Translations under genes and position numbers: made by a program
Origin: Bremia lactucae
Taxonomy: Eukaryota > Oomycota > Peronosporomycetes > Peronosporales > Peronosporaceae
Direction: 5' to 3'
NCBI RefSeq assembly: GCF_004359215.1
Contig: NC_090624.1
Location: 1,846,503-1,910,502, forward strand
Length of the DNA stretch: 64,000 bases
Shown: positions 42,795-52,676 of the stretch, piece after piece
Layout: the number at the start of each line of letters is the position of its first letter
Numbering within the stretch: position 1 is the first letter of the stretch
Notes under the pieces: generated by a model
Seen by the model: the letters and a program-made list of their open reading frames with translations, nothing else
The model's database searches: none
What the model was told of the DNA's origin: nothing

Positions 42795-43393
42795 AGTGCA
42801 TGAAGCTAAAAGACAGTGCCACGCACCAACGTTGCAGAATTGGAATTTGGCAAAACTAATTGCGCAATATCTGAGTAGCACGAGAGGGCTTAAGTTGCAT
42901 ATATGCATCGACAACAAGCCCATGATACAGGTTCGCATCAAGTGTTACAGATGCTGATTACGCTGTGATCGCAAAGAACGAAACTCAGTCAAAGCTAACA
43001 GTAGCTCCATTTATTAAAATGACAGCAGCTGGTATTGCAAGAAGCAATTTGCAGTTGCGGTTTCGACAGCGGAAGCGGGAATTTCTGCTGCAGCTGGTGG
43101 TGGTCAAGAATTGCTCGGACTGAAGAAATTATTCATTGAGCTCGAGTTACAAGTCCATAATCCAATTTCACTTGCTATAGATAATCAAGCAGCAATTAAT
43201 CAGATCGACAACGAAGCAAGCTCCGCCAGCGCAAAGCATGTTGATGTTGAGCTCAAACTTTTACGTAATTGCAGTGCGAAGGCGATCATCAAACCAAGTT
43301 TTGTGAAGTCAAGATATGCTTGCTGACCTGCTATCTAAGGCATTTCCAGCTCCTAGTGTACTTGAGCATCGCGCCAAGGCAGGTCTCCTGTGA
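42795..43393 (+). pseudogene. Ty1/copia RNase H remnant
   Basis: Frames read AVSTAEAGISAAAGGGQELLGL, SLAIDNQAAINQIDNEASSASAKHVDVELKLLR and ADLLSKAFPAP, the copia-type RNase H end (STAEAEY, DNQAAI, KHIDV, ADILTK motifs). The first part is broken by frameshifts. At 43437 TGTTGGAAATG could be the start of a copia 3' LTR. The only other copia piece is at 59330. Confidence 0.75.
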
Positions 43394-43690
43394 TTGATTT
43401 TTTATTGGTCATGACTCTCCCATGAGTCACGAAGGAGTGTTGGAAATGTTTTGGTTCGCATCGTGTGTCATTCAGACTCCTTAGAGCAGTCGTGCCAATC
43501 CAGTTGACACTTTCCGTCACGATACTTCAGCATGGACTTAGCGTGATACAGCTAAAGTTGTGGTCAATCAATACCTATACTTTACTCTTCAAAGTTCCCT
43601 GTTTGACTTCCTCGCGGATATAAAATTCAGCAACACTACTCTGATGTAGATGATTAGGGTGTGAGGCAGGGATATATAGCATCTCGTAGG
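43394..43690. other. Possible copia 3' LTR region
   Basis: AAGGAG followed by TGTTGGAAATG at 43437 looks like a purine tract plus a copia LTR start. No end or second copy was found. No gene seen. Confidence 0.3.
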
Positions 43691-43913
43691 GAAATATATC
43701 CGCATGTTGCCCTAAAGGTGCAGGTCATGCCACTAAAGAGGCATCAACCCTTAAGGTACTTATTGTGGGACGCTCATCGCTTGAGTGATGAGCAAAGGGA
43801 TTGAGAATTTCCAATCCTTTTACGAGCACGGGGAGCGCTCGTTCTCTGATGTACCCTCTGCTGAGGAGGATCGGTCTCGTCGTACGGGTCGAACGAGACT
43901 CGGGTAACCATCT

Positions 43914-44455
43914 TCAGTATGGAAAAAGGTTCCTAACTATCATGCGACGGTGAATACCCTCGCCAACGAACGAGACAACTCGATCGAACTCCTTTTTTAT
44001 CCCACGGTGGTTCGAGAAGCTTTCAACAAGAAAACGCTTTCTACCACTCAAATCTCTCAATAGGTGTGGAGGGGGAGAAAAAATCGGGATCGCCTCGTTC
44101 GACGAACTGGAATCAACATCATGATTTGGATCATACCCTTTATTATTAAAGGGACGACATTGATCCCGAGCGATCCCGTCATCGCAAATAAGCGGTGACG
44201 GTCGATAACGTTTCTTGTGACCGTTTGAGAAATTGTGCGCAAGTTGCATCTGATCAACTGGCGAACGAAGGACACATCAGTCCTTTAAAAACGAGCTGGT
44301 GACAGCTCGTCAGATGATCTATTCCTTAAAAAGGAAAGAGTGGATCGTCTGATTCATGAGAACCAGACTCTGTCCCGTGACAGTCATGCTTTAGTTCGGG
44401 ACCGTCGGCTTTGGCAGACGCCTTATACTGTTCCGGGGTGATTAGGAATCAGAAA
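43914..44455 (-). pseudogene. A3 chromodomain and linker
   Basis: GRKRFLVESFSNHRGIKKEFDRVV, then decayed WRGYxxxxxNWxP, at about 44055-43920. On the plus strand, 44330-44400 keeps a piece of the antisense coiled coil (DRLIHENQTLSRDSHALVRDRR), so that ORF was also present in A3. Confidence 0.6.
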
Positions 44456-45840
44456 AAGCATCGTATTGATGGTACAGGCGAAAACGCCTGACATAACCGT
44501 AGGTGCGTACGCATCCTACGAGGCAGCTCGATGTGTACGCATTGCCTTGGCGGTGCATTTACACAAATCGGGCCGATATACTTGGGCAGTAAATTATCAC
44601 TGCATCTATTCGTCACAACATGTTTTAGTAGGTTAACCATGGAGAGTAGGACTCGATAGTTTACACTGAATTCGAGTTTGTTTCTCCTTCCATTTTTTGT
44701 CAGAGTTCCGTTTCTGTCGGTCCACCGCATCAGCGATGGAATCCTGTACATAACGGACCACTGCTTCTCTAGCCAACAGGGAATCACCTACTGATTCTTT
44801 TTTTGTTTTCAGTGGGACCGTCTCGCGTTGCAGAGCCATCAAACCTTTCGGTATTGGGAGCATTATCGTTCTCATTGAAAATATTGCTACGATGCTGTGT
44901 CTTTCAACATTGTTAGTAAAGTCAGCAATAGCCTTATCGCTAAACTAAGTTCGTCCACTTCAATGTTGATTAAATCAACATTGGCATCCTTCGCATTGAC
45001 CTTACGGTCAATGCGTGATGAGCAAGAGCTAGATTGTTCATTGCTCGAGCGAGTCCTTCCCCCTCTTAAGTAAGAGTTACTCTCAAAAAAGGTTGTTAAA
45101 CATGGATGGGTAAGCCGTTCATGAAAATCGGTGTAGGCTTTGTAGAAGCTTGCACTGAATTGTTGATGGCAAATTCTACCGTCGACAAGAACTCGCTCCA
45201 AAAAGTAAAAGGGTGGACGTATCCGCAAAGTATTTCTTCGAGGATACGAATTGTTTCGCACGTTCTCTCTGACCATCTGTTTCAGGAGGGTCAGAAGTTG
45301 ACATGTTTTCAGCTGTGTTCCAAGAAATTCTGACACAGATTGCCAAAACTCCGCCGTGAATCTGGGGTCTCGATGTGAGACCAGTTCACAAAGAAACCCT
45401 TGGAGTTGAAATATCGTGTCAATAAAGTCACGATCACAGCCTTTGGCTGTGATCGACTTCGGGACTGCAGCAAGATAGACTATCCTTGTTGAAACGATCA
45501 ACAAGTACAGTAATACCATCATTCTTCTGATCGTTTTCGGGAAATCCGAAGGCGATGTCCATAGATACGGACTGCCAACACTCTGCCGTAACATGTAGAG
45601 GTTTTAAAGAGAGACGGCATTAGGCACTGGTCTTCACACGTTGACAAACTTTGCAAGCACGCATGTACTTGCGAACGAACTAATACTGGCGTGGCCAGAA
45701 GAATTCTGACTTGTCGAGAGATAAGTCTTCTCACTTCCACGATGCCCACTAATTGGTGCATCGTGACACTCATACTTGATGCGTACACGCAAATCATGAT
45801 GAGTGGGGATGACACGCGAGGTATGTCGCTAGGATTGGCT
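44449..45840 (-). pseudogene. A3 integrase
   Basis: C-terminal region at 44875-44449 (LAREAVVRYVQDSIADAVDRQKRNSDKK). Core at 45594-44887 (FPKTIRRMM, LVSHRDPRFTAEFWQSV; the Glu block is damaged as KQMVRENVRN). Zinc region at 45815-45519 in a different frame (YECHDAPTSGHRGSE-type reading, VRKYMRACKVC). Several frame breaks. Confidence 0.65.
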
Positions 45841-46016
45841 GTCTAATACAGTAAACCATTGCGTGTTGTGTATCGATCCGTTGAGGATCCATAGGATTTC
45901 TTCAATCCTTTCAAGGATTGTTGTGGTGGATTTTAAGGTAATCAATCATCCTTTGGAAGGCTTATCTTTTTGATAAGCTCTTATAACGTCGTTAAGTAAT
46001 ATTGACGACGAAACAC

Positions 46017-46735
46017 TTATTGTTGCAACAAAAGCCTTACGCTCACTGCTGATTGTTGCAACAGTGGCCTTATGCTTACTGTTGATTTGCGCAGTCGATC
46101 CAAAATCGGGCCGGAGGGAAGGGCATTAGCGACGACATTAAGTCGTCCTGGCTTATACTCCACGGAGAAGTTATGCCCCGCAAAGAAAGACAGCCTTCTC
46201 GCCATACGTTGCGAAATGTGTGGGCCGTTTACGGCCGTGCGTGAAAACGCATGGTCGGTGTAAACAATGAACGGTCTATCTCCCAAGAGATCGGCCCTAA
46301 ACTTAGCCAGTACATATTTCATGGCAAGGAATTCCTTGTCATTCACTAGGTAATTGCACTTAGTTGGGTAAAAGCTGACGCGACTGATAGCAAGCGTCGC
46401 CCACTGCATCATCAATGTCATATTGCATTAACGCACAGCCGATTGCAAAATCGCTGGCGTTACAGACCACATGAAATGGTCCGTCTTGGTTCGCAGTCGC
46501 CAGGAGTGGCAATTGCGTTACGCTTTGCTGAATACCCCATAATGAACACTGACAATCACCGTTCAATGACCACTTTACATTTTTCATTAACAAAGAAGAA
46601 AAATGTACTGTCATTTCGGTATAATTGAGGAAGTACTCGAGTAAGTACGCCGCTAAGCCGAGGAAACCTTCGAAGTCCCTTTGCATCGACTGGCACTGGC
46701 CAGCCGGTGGTCGCCTTAATCATTTCCGGATCGTG
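46017..46735 (-). pseudogene. A3 RNase H and RT connection
   Basis: 46686-46360: EGFLGLAAYLLEYF, then FHVVCNASDFAIGCALMQYD (first catalytic Asp read as Asn). 46421-46017: NDKEFLAMKYVLAKFRADLLGDRPFIVYTDHA and VVANALPSG (decayed ADALSR). Confidence 0.7.
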
Positions 46736-47430
46736 CTAACTGCTCTGAACGGGATATTCTATTCACGGATGAGGATCTGATAGAATCCATCTATCACATT
46801 TATTGACGAAACGATAGTACTGTTCGACACACCATCAATGATTACGTGTTTTCGTGATATCGGCGTTTGAGCGAATATCATTAGCAGCGTTCAATTTTCT
46901 TAACGCATGTACAATCCGCCACCCTCCTGCTGCTAATCACACACATAAGGTTGGAGAGCTATGTGGGGAGGTTGACTTCCTTACATGCCCGCTGCCAAGC
47001 GATCGGCAAAGAATTTGTCGATCGCTAAAATTTGTTCACGAGGCAATGACCATTGCTTCATGACACAGTATTTTGAATCTGGAATCAGGTCGATTTTGTG
47101 TCAAGGGCATTTATTCTTAGGCAACTCGCACGGTACGGACTTATAGAATATATCCTTTGTCCTCAAAGACTCCTAGGATTGGGAAGTTAAACGTTCCATC
47201 CAAGTCTTCTCATCGAGGACACTTTCATTCATCGATGCGATGCTGAGATCCCGTTCGTTCTCAGGACGTAATATTGCCGACCGAATATCGGCCACGTACT
47301 CGTCATCTGGGACAAGTACGCACATCTGCTTGAATTTACCACTACGCAGCGTTGTAAATTGAGATATCTCCTTGCGTTAAGTTTGGAGGCGCTATTCATC
47401 TAGGAGAGGTTCATAGGTTCCGGACCTCTA
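46736..47430 (-). pseudogene. A3 RT N-terminal part and linker
   Basis: The minus strand carries WRMVHALRKLNAANDIRSNAD-like fingers and the SMDLMDGFYQILIRE-type palm entry. The YFDD palm block is deleted (joint near 46735). 47150-47420 matches the A2 linker (the stretch before the RT, VLDVKTRNE and VLVTEDE type). Confidence 0.55.
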
Positions 47431-48340
47431 TTTTCTTGTCTTCTGCTTGGACAATAAGCATCTGAGTGGATAGAAGCCTATTATCCTCCTTTTAACTCAG
47501 ATCGCTTGATCAAGCGTCTCTAATTCGATCCGGAACAGATAAGTCTTGACAGGACCTTCTAATAATCGCAGTTATCTGTGTTTGCTCATGTATTAAATGA
47601 CCCGCGATGCAACTTGCAAGATGTCGGGTGGTTTAGGCATAAGCGTGAAGATCACGCTTGTCATACCAAAAATCCAGGAGCTGCTCGAGCCCTGAGTTCG
47701 GCACGTGGCAGCTCAAAGGTTTGCTTAAGGCGAGTCTTGAAGACCTCGTACAACCCAAAGACAAATGGGTCGTGAAGCTTAAGCGTAGGGTCCAAGATTT
47801 GGCACGCCCTACCTAGTTGGACATACCAAACTTTACTTTGTCAGATCTCCATCGATGCAGCGAGCCTCTATGGCATCGTCTAATTCGACTACTCATTTAA
47901 AAAAGGAGTTGCCTTCAACTGGCTTTAATTATTAGATGCCAATCTATCAGCTTTCGGCATCTACTTGCTGCTACCGGGCCGACGCATCGCGTCAACCCGA
48001 AAGCTTATAGATTGATATCTATAAATTAAAGCCAAATGAAGGCAACTCCTTTTTAAGATGAGTAGTCGAATTAGACGATAGCAGCATGTAGATGCTGCTG
48101 TCTAACAAATTTAACTGTTGAGCAACCTTTTCCTTATTACCGGTGCGTGTTGTGAGCCTTGCTGGTGAAGCAAGTTTGCCTTATCCTGGGCCACGTCGAA
48201 TTCATGTTGTGTGAACTTGGCAATAGGCGCATGTTGCTCGTCTTTCTGAAAAGCGAGCAATATTGTGCGTACGGGCCGGTCCACGGATGGCCGAACTCAT
48301 ACATTGGACCGTTTTCCATTCGAGATCACCCAAGTAAGTG
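47430..48340 (-). pseudogene. A3 gag with inverted duplication
   Basis: Capsid pieces read on the minus strand (YEVFKTRLKQTFELPRAELRARA at ~47750-47680) and gag N-terminal pieces at 48340-48130. Between them is an 82-bp inverted duplication (47876-48078) of the GVEED region. Confidence 0.6.
47876..48078. repeat. 82-bp inverted repeat (hairpin) within A3 gag
   Basis: Arms 47876-47957 and 47997-48078 are near-perfect reverse complements around a 39-bp loop. Both arms match A2 gag at about 20194-20278. A second small perfect hairpin (AGCAGCAT GTAG ATGCTGCT) follows at 48081-48100. Confidence 0.8.
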
Positions 48341-48360
48341 AATTTCTCACGCGTTACGTG

Positions 48361-48770
48361 GTTCAGTACAAGTCCACTTCGCACTGCCTCAGTGCGAGTG
48401 GTGCCTCACGTCACTTCACGTACACTATTACGTGCAGAGGAAGACTCTCTTAAAACAATTGCTTTAAAGAGGGTTAATGAAAATCTCTATCTAATATAAT
48501 TAAATTCTTCTGTTTCTATCTATTTAACACTAACTTAATTATAAACTAATACAAAACACATAATAAAGTCTTATCTGTCTCTCTCTTTGCGCGCGTCCAG
48601 CGGACTGGACCGCGTAGAAAATGGATATAATGGTCTTAAATACCAACGGATAAGCTTTTAAGATTATTGCCATGTAAAGTAATATTCATTAAATATTATC
48701 TAACTTTTAGGTAACATATTAATTAACAACCTTTATGTGTTAATTTCATATAACGATACACCCCGTTACA
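48361..48770 (-). repeat. Family A LTR shared by A3 and A4
   Basis: Starts inside the LTR (TTCAGTACAAGTCC) and ends CACCCCGTTACA. Gag leader of A3 is on its left and the 3' purine tract of A4 on its right, so it is the 5' LTR of A3 and the 3' LTR of A4 at once. Confidence 0.8.
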
Positions 48771-48888
48771 TGACCCCTCCCTTAAACGACAATCACTCTG
48801 ACTGTGACTGGGTAGAGTGATCACTATAAGACCACTTTATTTAAAACAATGTTGATTGGTCAGATTCGTCATTTTTTAATTCTATCGC

Positions 48889-50445
48889 ATGGTTAACAAG
48901 TCCATGCGGTATGCGAATAGTGCGGCGCCTTCGGCTGCGGATCATGCAGCCGCGAACGACCCATTATTGTCTCTTGCGGCAGACGTTCCGTCTGCCGTAG
49001 TGTCATCTTCTCCCGCAACTCTAAATGTTGCGGGTGCACGTGGTGATGCACCACGTGAATGCGACCCCTCTTTGGAGGTCGACTACGAATGCGAGTCGGA
49101 CGAAATGGCCGACTCGGGGGGAACACAACAGTTGTCTGATCTTCGTCAGGCGGCTGACTATGAGCCTTCGAATGAGGAGGCTCATTCGAGTAGATGTGCT
49201 GGTAGCATTCGCTACAGCATATTCAGTTCCGACGATGAGGATGATTCCTCAGCGCCAATACCGTCTCCCGTGCCGTCACCGACACAATTTTCTGTGCGTG
49301 GTGATGACGATGGCATAAGCCATCGTAATAAAAGTTCTTGGTGGTACCCCTGTCTCAGTGGGTACCAATCAAAGGATCGTAGACTATAAAATGTCTCGTC
49401 TTGCCCCTGAGAAGAAGCCGTGGCTTTTGCCCGATCAACTAATCAAAAGCTTGTGTGGCGAAACTACCCCTCACAATAAATATCCCTTTTATTGCGACAA
49501 AGCTACATGGCCTTGATCCCAGCGCGAAGAACTTTCGCGCTGAGGAAGATTTTTATCTCGATGCTCTTTCAGCATCGTTGGTATAGTGGCAATAATAAGC
49601 GAGATAAAGTCTCGCTTATGAAAGCCAGGAGCGCGTTCATTCGCAATGTTAAAGACGTTGGACGCGAAGCCTGGCTTCAAAGACTTAACGCGATTCGCGT
49701 TAAGTTTGAGAAACGAACTTTAACCGGTGCAAGGTATGGGGAAGGGCTCGCATCTCTATCGAGATGCGCGATGCGATTAACGTTTCGCAATCGATTTACA
49801 CGCGCCAGGGGCGCGTGTTTTCCGAAAAACCTTCTCATCCATCCGATGGGTCTCGTCATACTGACGGACGAGGCCCTCAACAAACGGACGGTCGAGGCCC
49901 TCAACGTCAACAATCCGCTGGGAACGAGGCTCCCAATTGTCATGTGAAGGTGGATAACCGCGCCAGCGAACAACATTACTCGTTCGCTGCCACTTCACAT
50001 CTCAATATTTTTTGGATACGTTCCAGAATAAAACGTTGACCACCGTGGAAATCCACCAATGGTTGTGGCGGAGGAGGAGAAATTAGATCCGACCCATGTG
50101 TCGGATCTAGAGTCGAAGATCGACAAACTCGATCGCTTTCTCCATGATTTGGAGGAGGGCTGGATCACGAGCGCGGTAAGCGTCGCTCTTTAGAGCAGAC
50201 GGTGCAAGCTCATCATATCGAGCGGTTGGAAGACCGTTGGAGTACGAACGGAATATCACGCTCTTCGTGATGAGCTTTCGTCACCTCGTCGTGATTTTCG
50301 AAACACGTCGAATTCGGCATGAGAATTCCCAGACTCAACATTAGAGTCTGGTTCGTGATCACAAGAATCTTTTAGGGATTCTTGAAAAGGGTGGTCATAT
50401 CCGTCCTCGGAAGAAACCGCGTACTGATGGTACGGGCGGAGCCGA
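48889..50445 (+). pseudogene. A4 antisense ORF
   Basis: ATG at 48889, 119 bp inside the LTR. N-terminal frame 48889-49389: SAAPSAADHAAANDPLLSLA and DYECESDEMADSGG, then SSDDEDDSS. After a shift, 49490-49947: LHGLDPSAKNFRAEEDFYLDAL, then NKRDKVSLMKARSAFIRNVKDVGREAWLQRL. After another shift, 49764-50039: HPSDGSRHTDGRGPQ with a short tandem duplication. The coiled-coil end is broken but recognisable from 50090 to 50310 (DDLEEG, ERGKRRSL, HHIERLEDR). It keeps the central part that A2 has lost, and lacks the two blocks at 25504-25611 and 25637-25895. Confidence 0.6.
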
Positions 50446-50792
50446 CCAACGTAAAACGTAGGATGCGAACGCATCCTACGTGGCAATTCTATTGTGTACG
50501 CATTGCCTCTGCGATGCAGTACACGGAAAGGCCCAATGAACTTGGGTAGTGGTTTACTGCTACCCACATTAGTGACCACACGCTTAGGTAAGTTTACCGT
50601 AGAGAGTAGTACCAAGTCATTAACTTTAAATGAAAGAACGTGAGCTCTTTCATGTTTGTCTGCGTTCCATTTCTGACGGTCCACTGCGACAGCATTGGAA
50701 ACCTGTACGAAACGGATTACTGATTCTCGAGTCAGCAGAAATTCCTCTGCTGACTCATTTGTTTTATCTTTTTTAGTGCGCTTTGTGCGCAC
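50256..50792 (-). pseudogene. A4 integrase C-terminal region
   Basis: 178 open codons: LLTRESVIRFVQVSNAVAVDRQKWNAD, VNDLVLLSTVNLPKR, LPKFIGPFRVLHRRGNAYTIELP, RMRSHPTFYVGRL. Close to A2, with more than 100 residues collinear. Confidence 0.75.
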
Positions 50793-50899
50793 TGTGATGA
50801 GATTTTCTCATCTTCGATGTCGATTGCTTCGATATCGACATTATTCGCGTCGTTGTTAACTTCGAAACGTGATGAGCATGAGCCAGAAACGGTTTGCTC

Positions 50900-51288
50900 G
50901 TGCGAGTCCATCCCCCCCTTAAACTAGAGGATCCCTCTAATTGGGTGCCCAATTAGAGGGATCCTCTAGTTTTGGGTATGCGTTGTAGACGCATACACCG
51001 TGGATCTCTATCCGAGACCAGTTAACGGGGTAACTCGTGGAGTTTAAATACCGTGTCGATAAAGACACGGGCACAGCCCGAAGCCGTAATCGACTCTGGT
51101 CTGCAGCAAGATGTTGAACCGCAGCCGAAGGCGCCGCACTATTCGCATACCGCATGGACTTGTTAATCATGCATTCGAATTAAAAGATGACGAATCTGAC
51201 CAATCAACATCGTTTTTGATAAATGGTCTTTTAGTGACTACTGTACCCAATGACAGTCAGAGTGATTGTCGTTTAAGGTAGAAAGTGA
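50900..51288. mobile_element. Tail-to-tail joint of A4 and A5
   Basis: 50900-51107 is minus-strand integrase core (SRIEIHGVCV near the second Asp motif, VPVSLSTRY). 51108-51288 is the plus-oriented 3' end of another copy: antisense ORF start (MINKSMRYANSAAPSAAV, minus), the region before the purine tract and the LTR junction. One 77-codon minus frame (51170-50937) therefore fuses an antisense-ORF N-terminus to integrase. Confidence 0.7.
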
Positions 51289-51727
51289 TGTAACGGGGTG
51301 TATCGTTACATGAAATTAATACTTAAAGGTTGTTAATTATTAAAGTATCTAAAAGGTTGATAATATTTGGAGAATATTACTTTACATGGTAATTTTTACA
51401 GGCTTATCCATTGGTAGATATAGACCATTATATCTACTGTCCCCGCGGTCCAATCAGCGCCGGACGCGCGCAAAGAGAAAGACAGATAACACTTTTAGTA
51501 CATATTTTGTATTAGTTTTTAATTAAGTTAGTATTAAGTAGATATCAAGAAGAACTTAATTGTATTAACACAGTTTTCATTTAACCCTCTTTAAAGCAAG
51601 GGGATTTTGGAGAAGACTTCCTCTGCACGTACTAGTGTACGTGAAGTGACGTGAGGCACCACTCGCACTGAGGCAGTGCGAAGTGGACTTGTACTGAAGC
51701 AGTACAAGTCGGCAGAGCCCCGTTACA
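51289..51727 (+). repeat. Family A LTR (3' LTR of A5)
   Basis: 439 bp, TGTAACGGGGTG to AGAGCCCCGTTACA, preceded by the A 3' internal end. Confidence 0.9.
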
Positions 51728-51769
51728 CTTTATGTGGCTCGTGGCCGCCACTTCGGGAGGGGACTTTAA

Positions 51770-52061
51770 AGCAGTACAATTAATGAGGTTTTATAGAAAT
51801 TACAAGCCTTCCTGCATTAGTGCTGTATCACTCAGCCGCAAGAAGTTTAATTGTGTTGTGCGCCTTCTCCTTGCGGAAAATGAAAGACTTGCGCGCACAA
51901 AACGATTGGAAGTTTATATTAAAATTCTAAAATAATTTGAACCACTACAAACCAGATGTACCTGATCAAATAAAGGCCAATCAAAGCAACCGTAGTCGAC
52001 AGCTGTTGCATTGCATGATAATCACGCAATGCCGACTCCAGACGTCGACGAGAACGACCTT
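51770..52061 (+). repeat. Duplicate of the 5' flank and first codons of the 52677 gene
   Basis: Nearly identical to about 52400-52708, with single-base changes and a ~21-bp indel (CCGCCCGAAGTTTTCG present only at 52521 onward). It ends at the N (52062) within the 12th codon of the gene. Likely an alternative haplotype or contig end joined in tandem. Confidence 0.75.
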
Positions 52062-52062
52062 N
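52062..52062. other. Ambiguous base N between duplicate and LTR
   Basis: A single N in ACCTTNTTAAGG, exactly where the duplicated gene start breaks off into a truncated LTR. Probable assembly join. Confidence 0.7.
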
Positions 52063-52399
52063 TTAAGGTAACTAGCTTAAAGAGGGTAAAATGAAAACTG
52101 TATTTATATAATTAAGTGTCTCTTTTTCTATCTTTGTAAATGCTAATTTAATTATAATCTAATACTAAACATGTAATTGAATTCTTATCTCTATCTCATC
52201 TGTAACTATCTCTTTGATTACTCCTACAGCTGATTAGTCTGCGGAATTAATAGATATAATGGTCTATACCTATTTATGGATAAGAGTTCTGAATATTACT
52301 ATATAAAGTAATATTCTGCAAATATTCTTTACCTTTTAGATAATTTATTAGTTAACAACCTTTAAGTGTTAATTTCATGTAACGATACACCCCGTTACA
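52063..52399 (-). repeat. Family A LTR, truncated, minus
   Basis: Matches 27424-27767 (TTAAGGTAACTAGCTTAAAGAG ... in pieces) and ends CACCCCGTTACA. About 85 bp of its left end are missing at the N. It lies ~280 bp before the start codon of the next gene. Confidence 0.85.
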
Positions 52400-52676
52400 A
52401 GTACAATTAATGAGGTTTTATAGATATTACAAGCCTTCCTGCATAAGTGCTGTATCACTCAGCTGCAAGAAGTTTAATTGTGTTGTGCACCTTCTCCTTG
52501 CCGAAAATGAAAGACTTGTGCCGCCCGAAGTTTTCGTGACCTGCACAAAACGATTGGAAGTTTATATTAAAATTCTACAATAATTTGAACCACTACAAAC
52601 CAGATGTACCAGATCAAATAAAGGCCAATCAAAGCAACTGTAGTCGACAGCTGTTGCATTGCATGATAATCACGCA

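Larger units (their letters stand above)
43691..48360 (-). mobile_element. Degenerate family A element A3 (minus), without 3' end
   Basis: Minus order from the right: gag (48340-47430), linker (47420-47150), RT (47100-46360), RNase H, integrase, chromodomain (44249-43914). It uses the LTR at 48361-48770 as its 5' LTR. It has many frameshifts and an RT deletion around 46735; the antisense ORF region and 3' LTR are lost beyond ~43691. Confidence 0.75.
48771..51107 (-). mobile_element. Family A element A4, 3' part (minus)
   Basis: From the shared LTR: purine tract, antisense ORF, integrase C-terminus, part of the integrase core, then an abrupt joint at ~51108 to the 3' end of another A copy in the opposite orientation. 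Confidence 0.75.
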
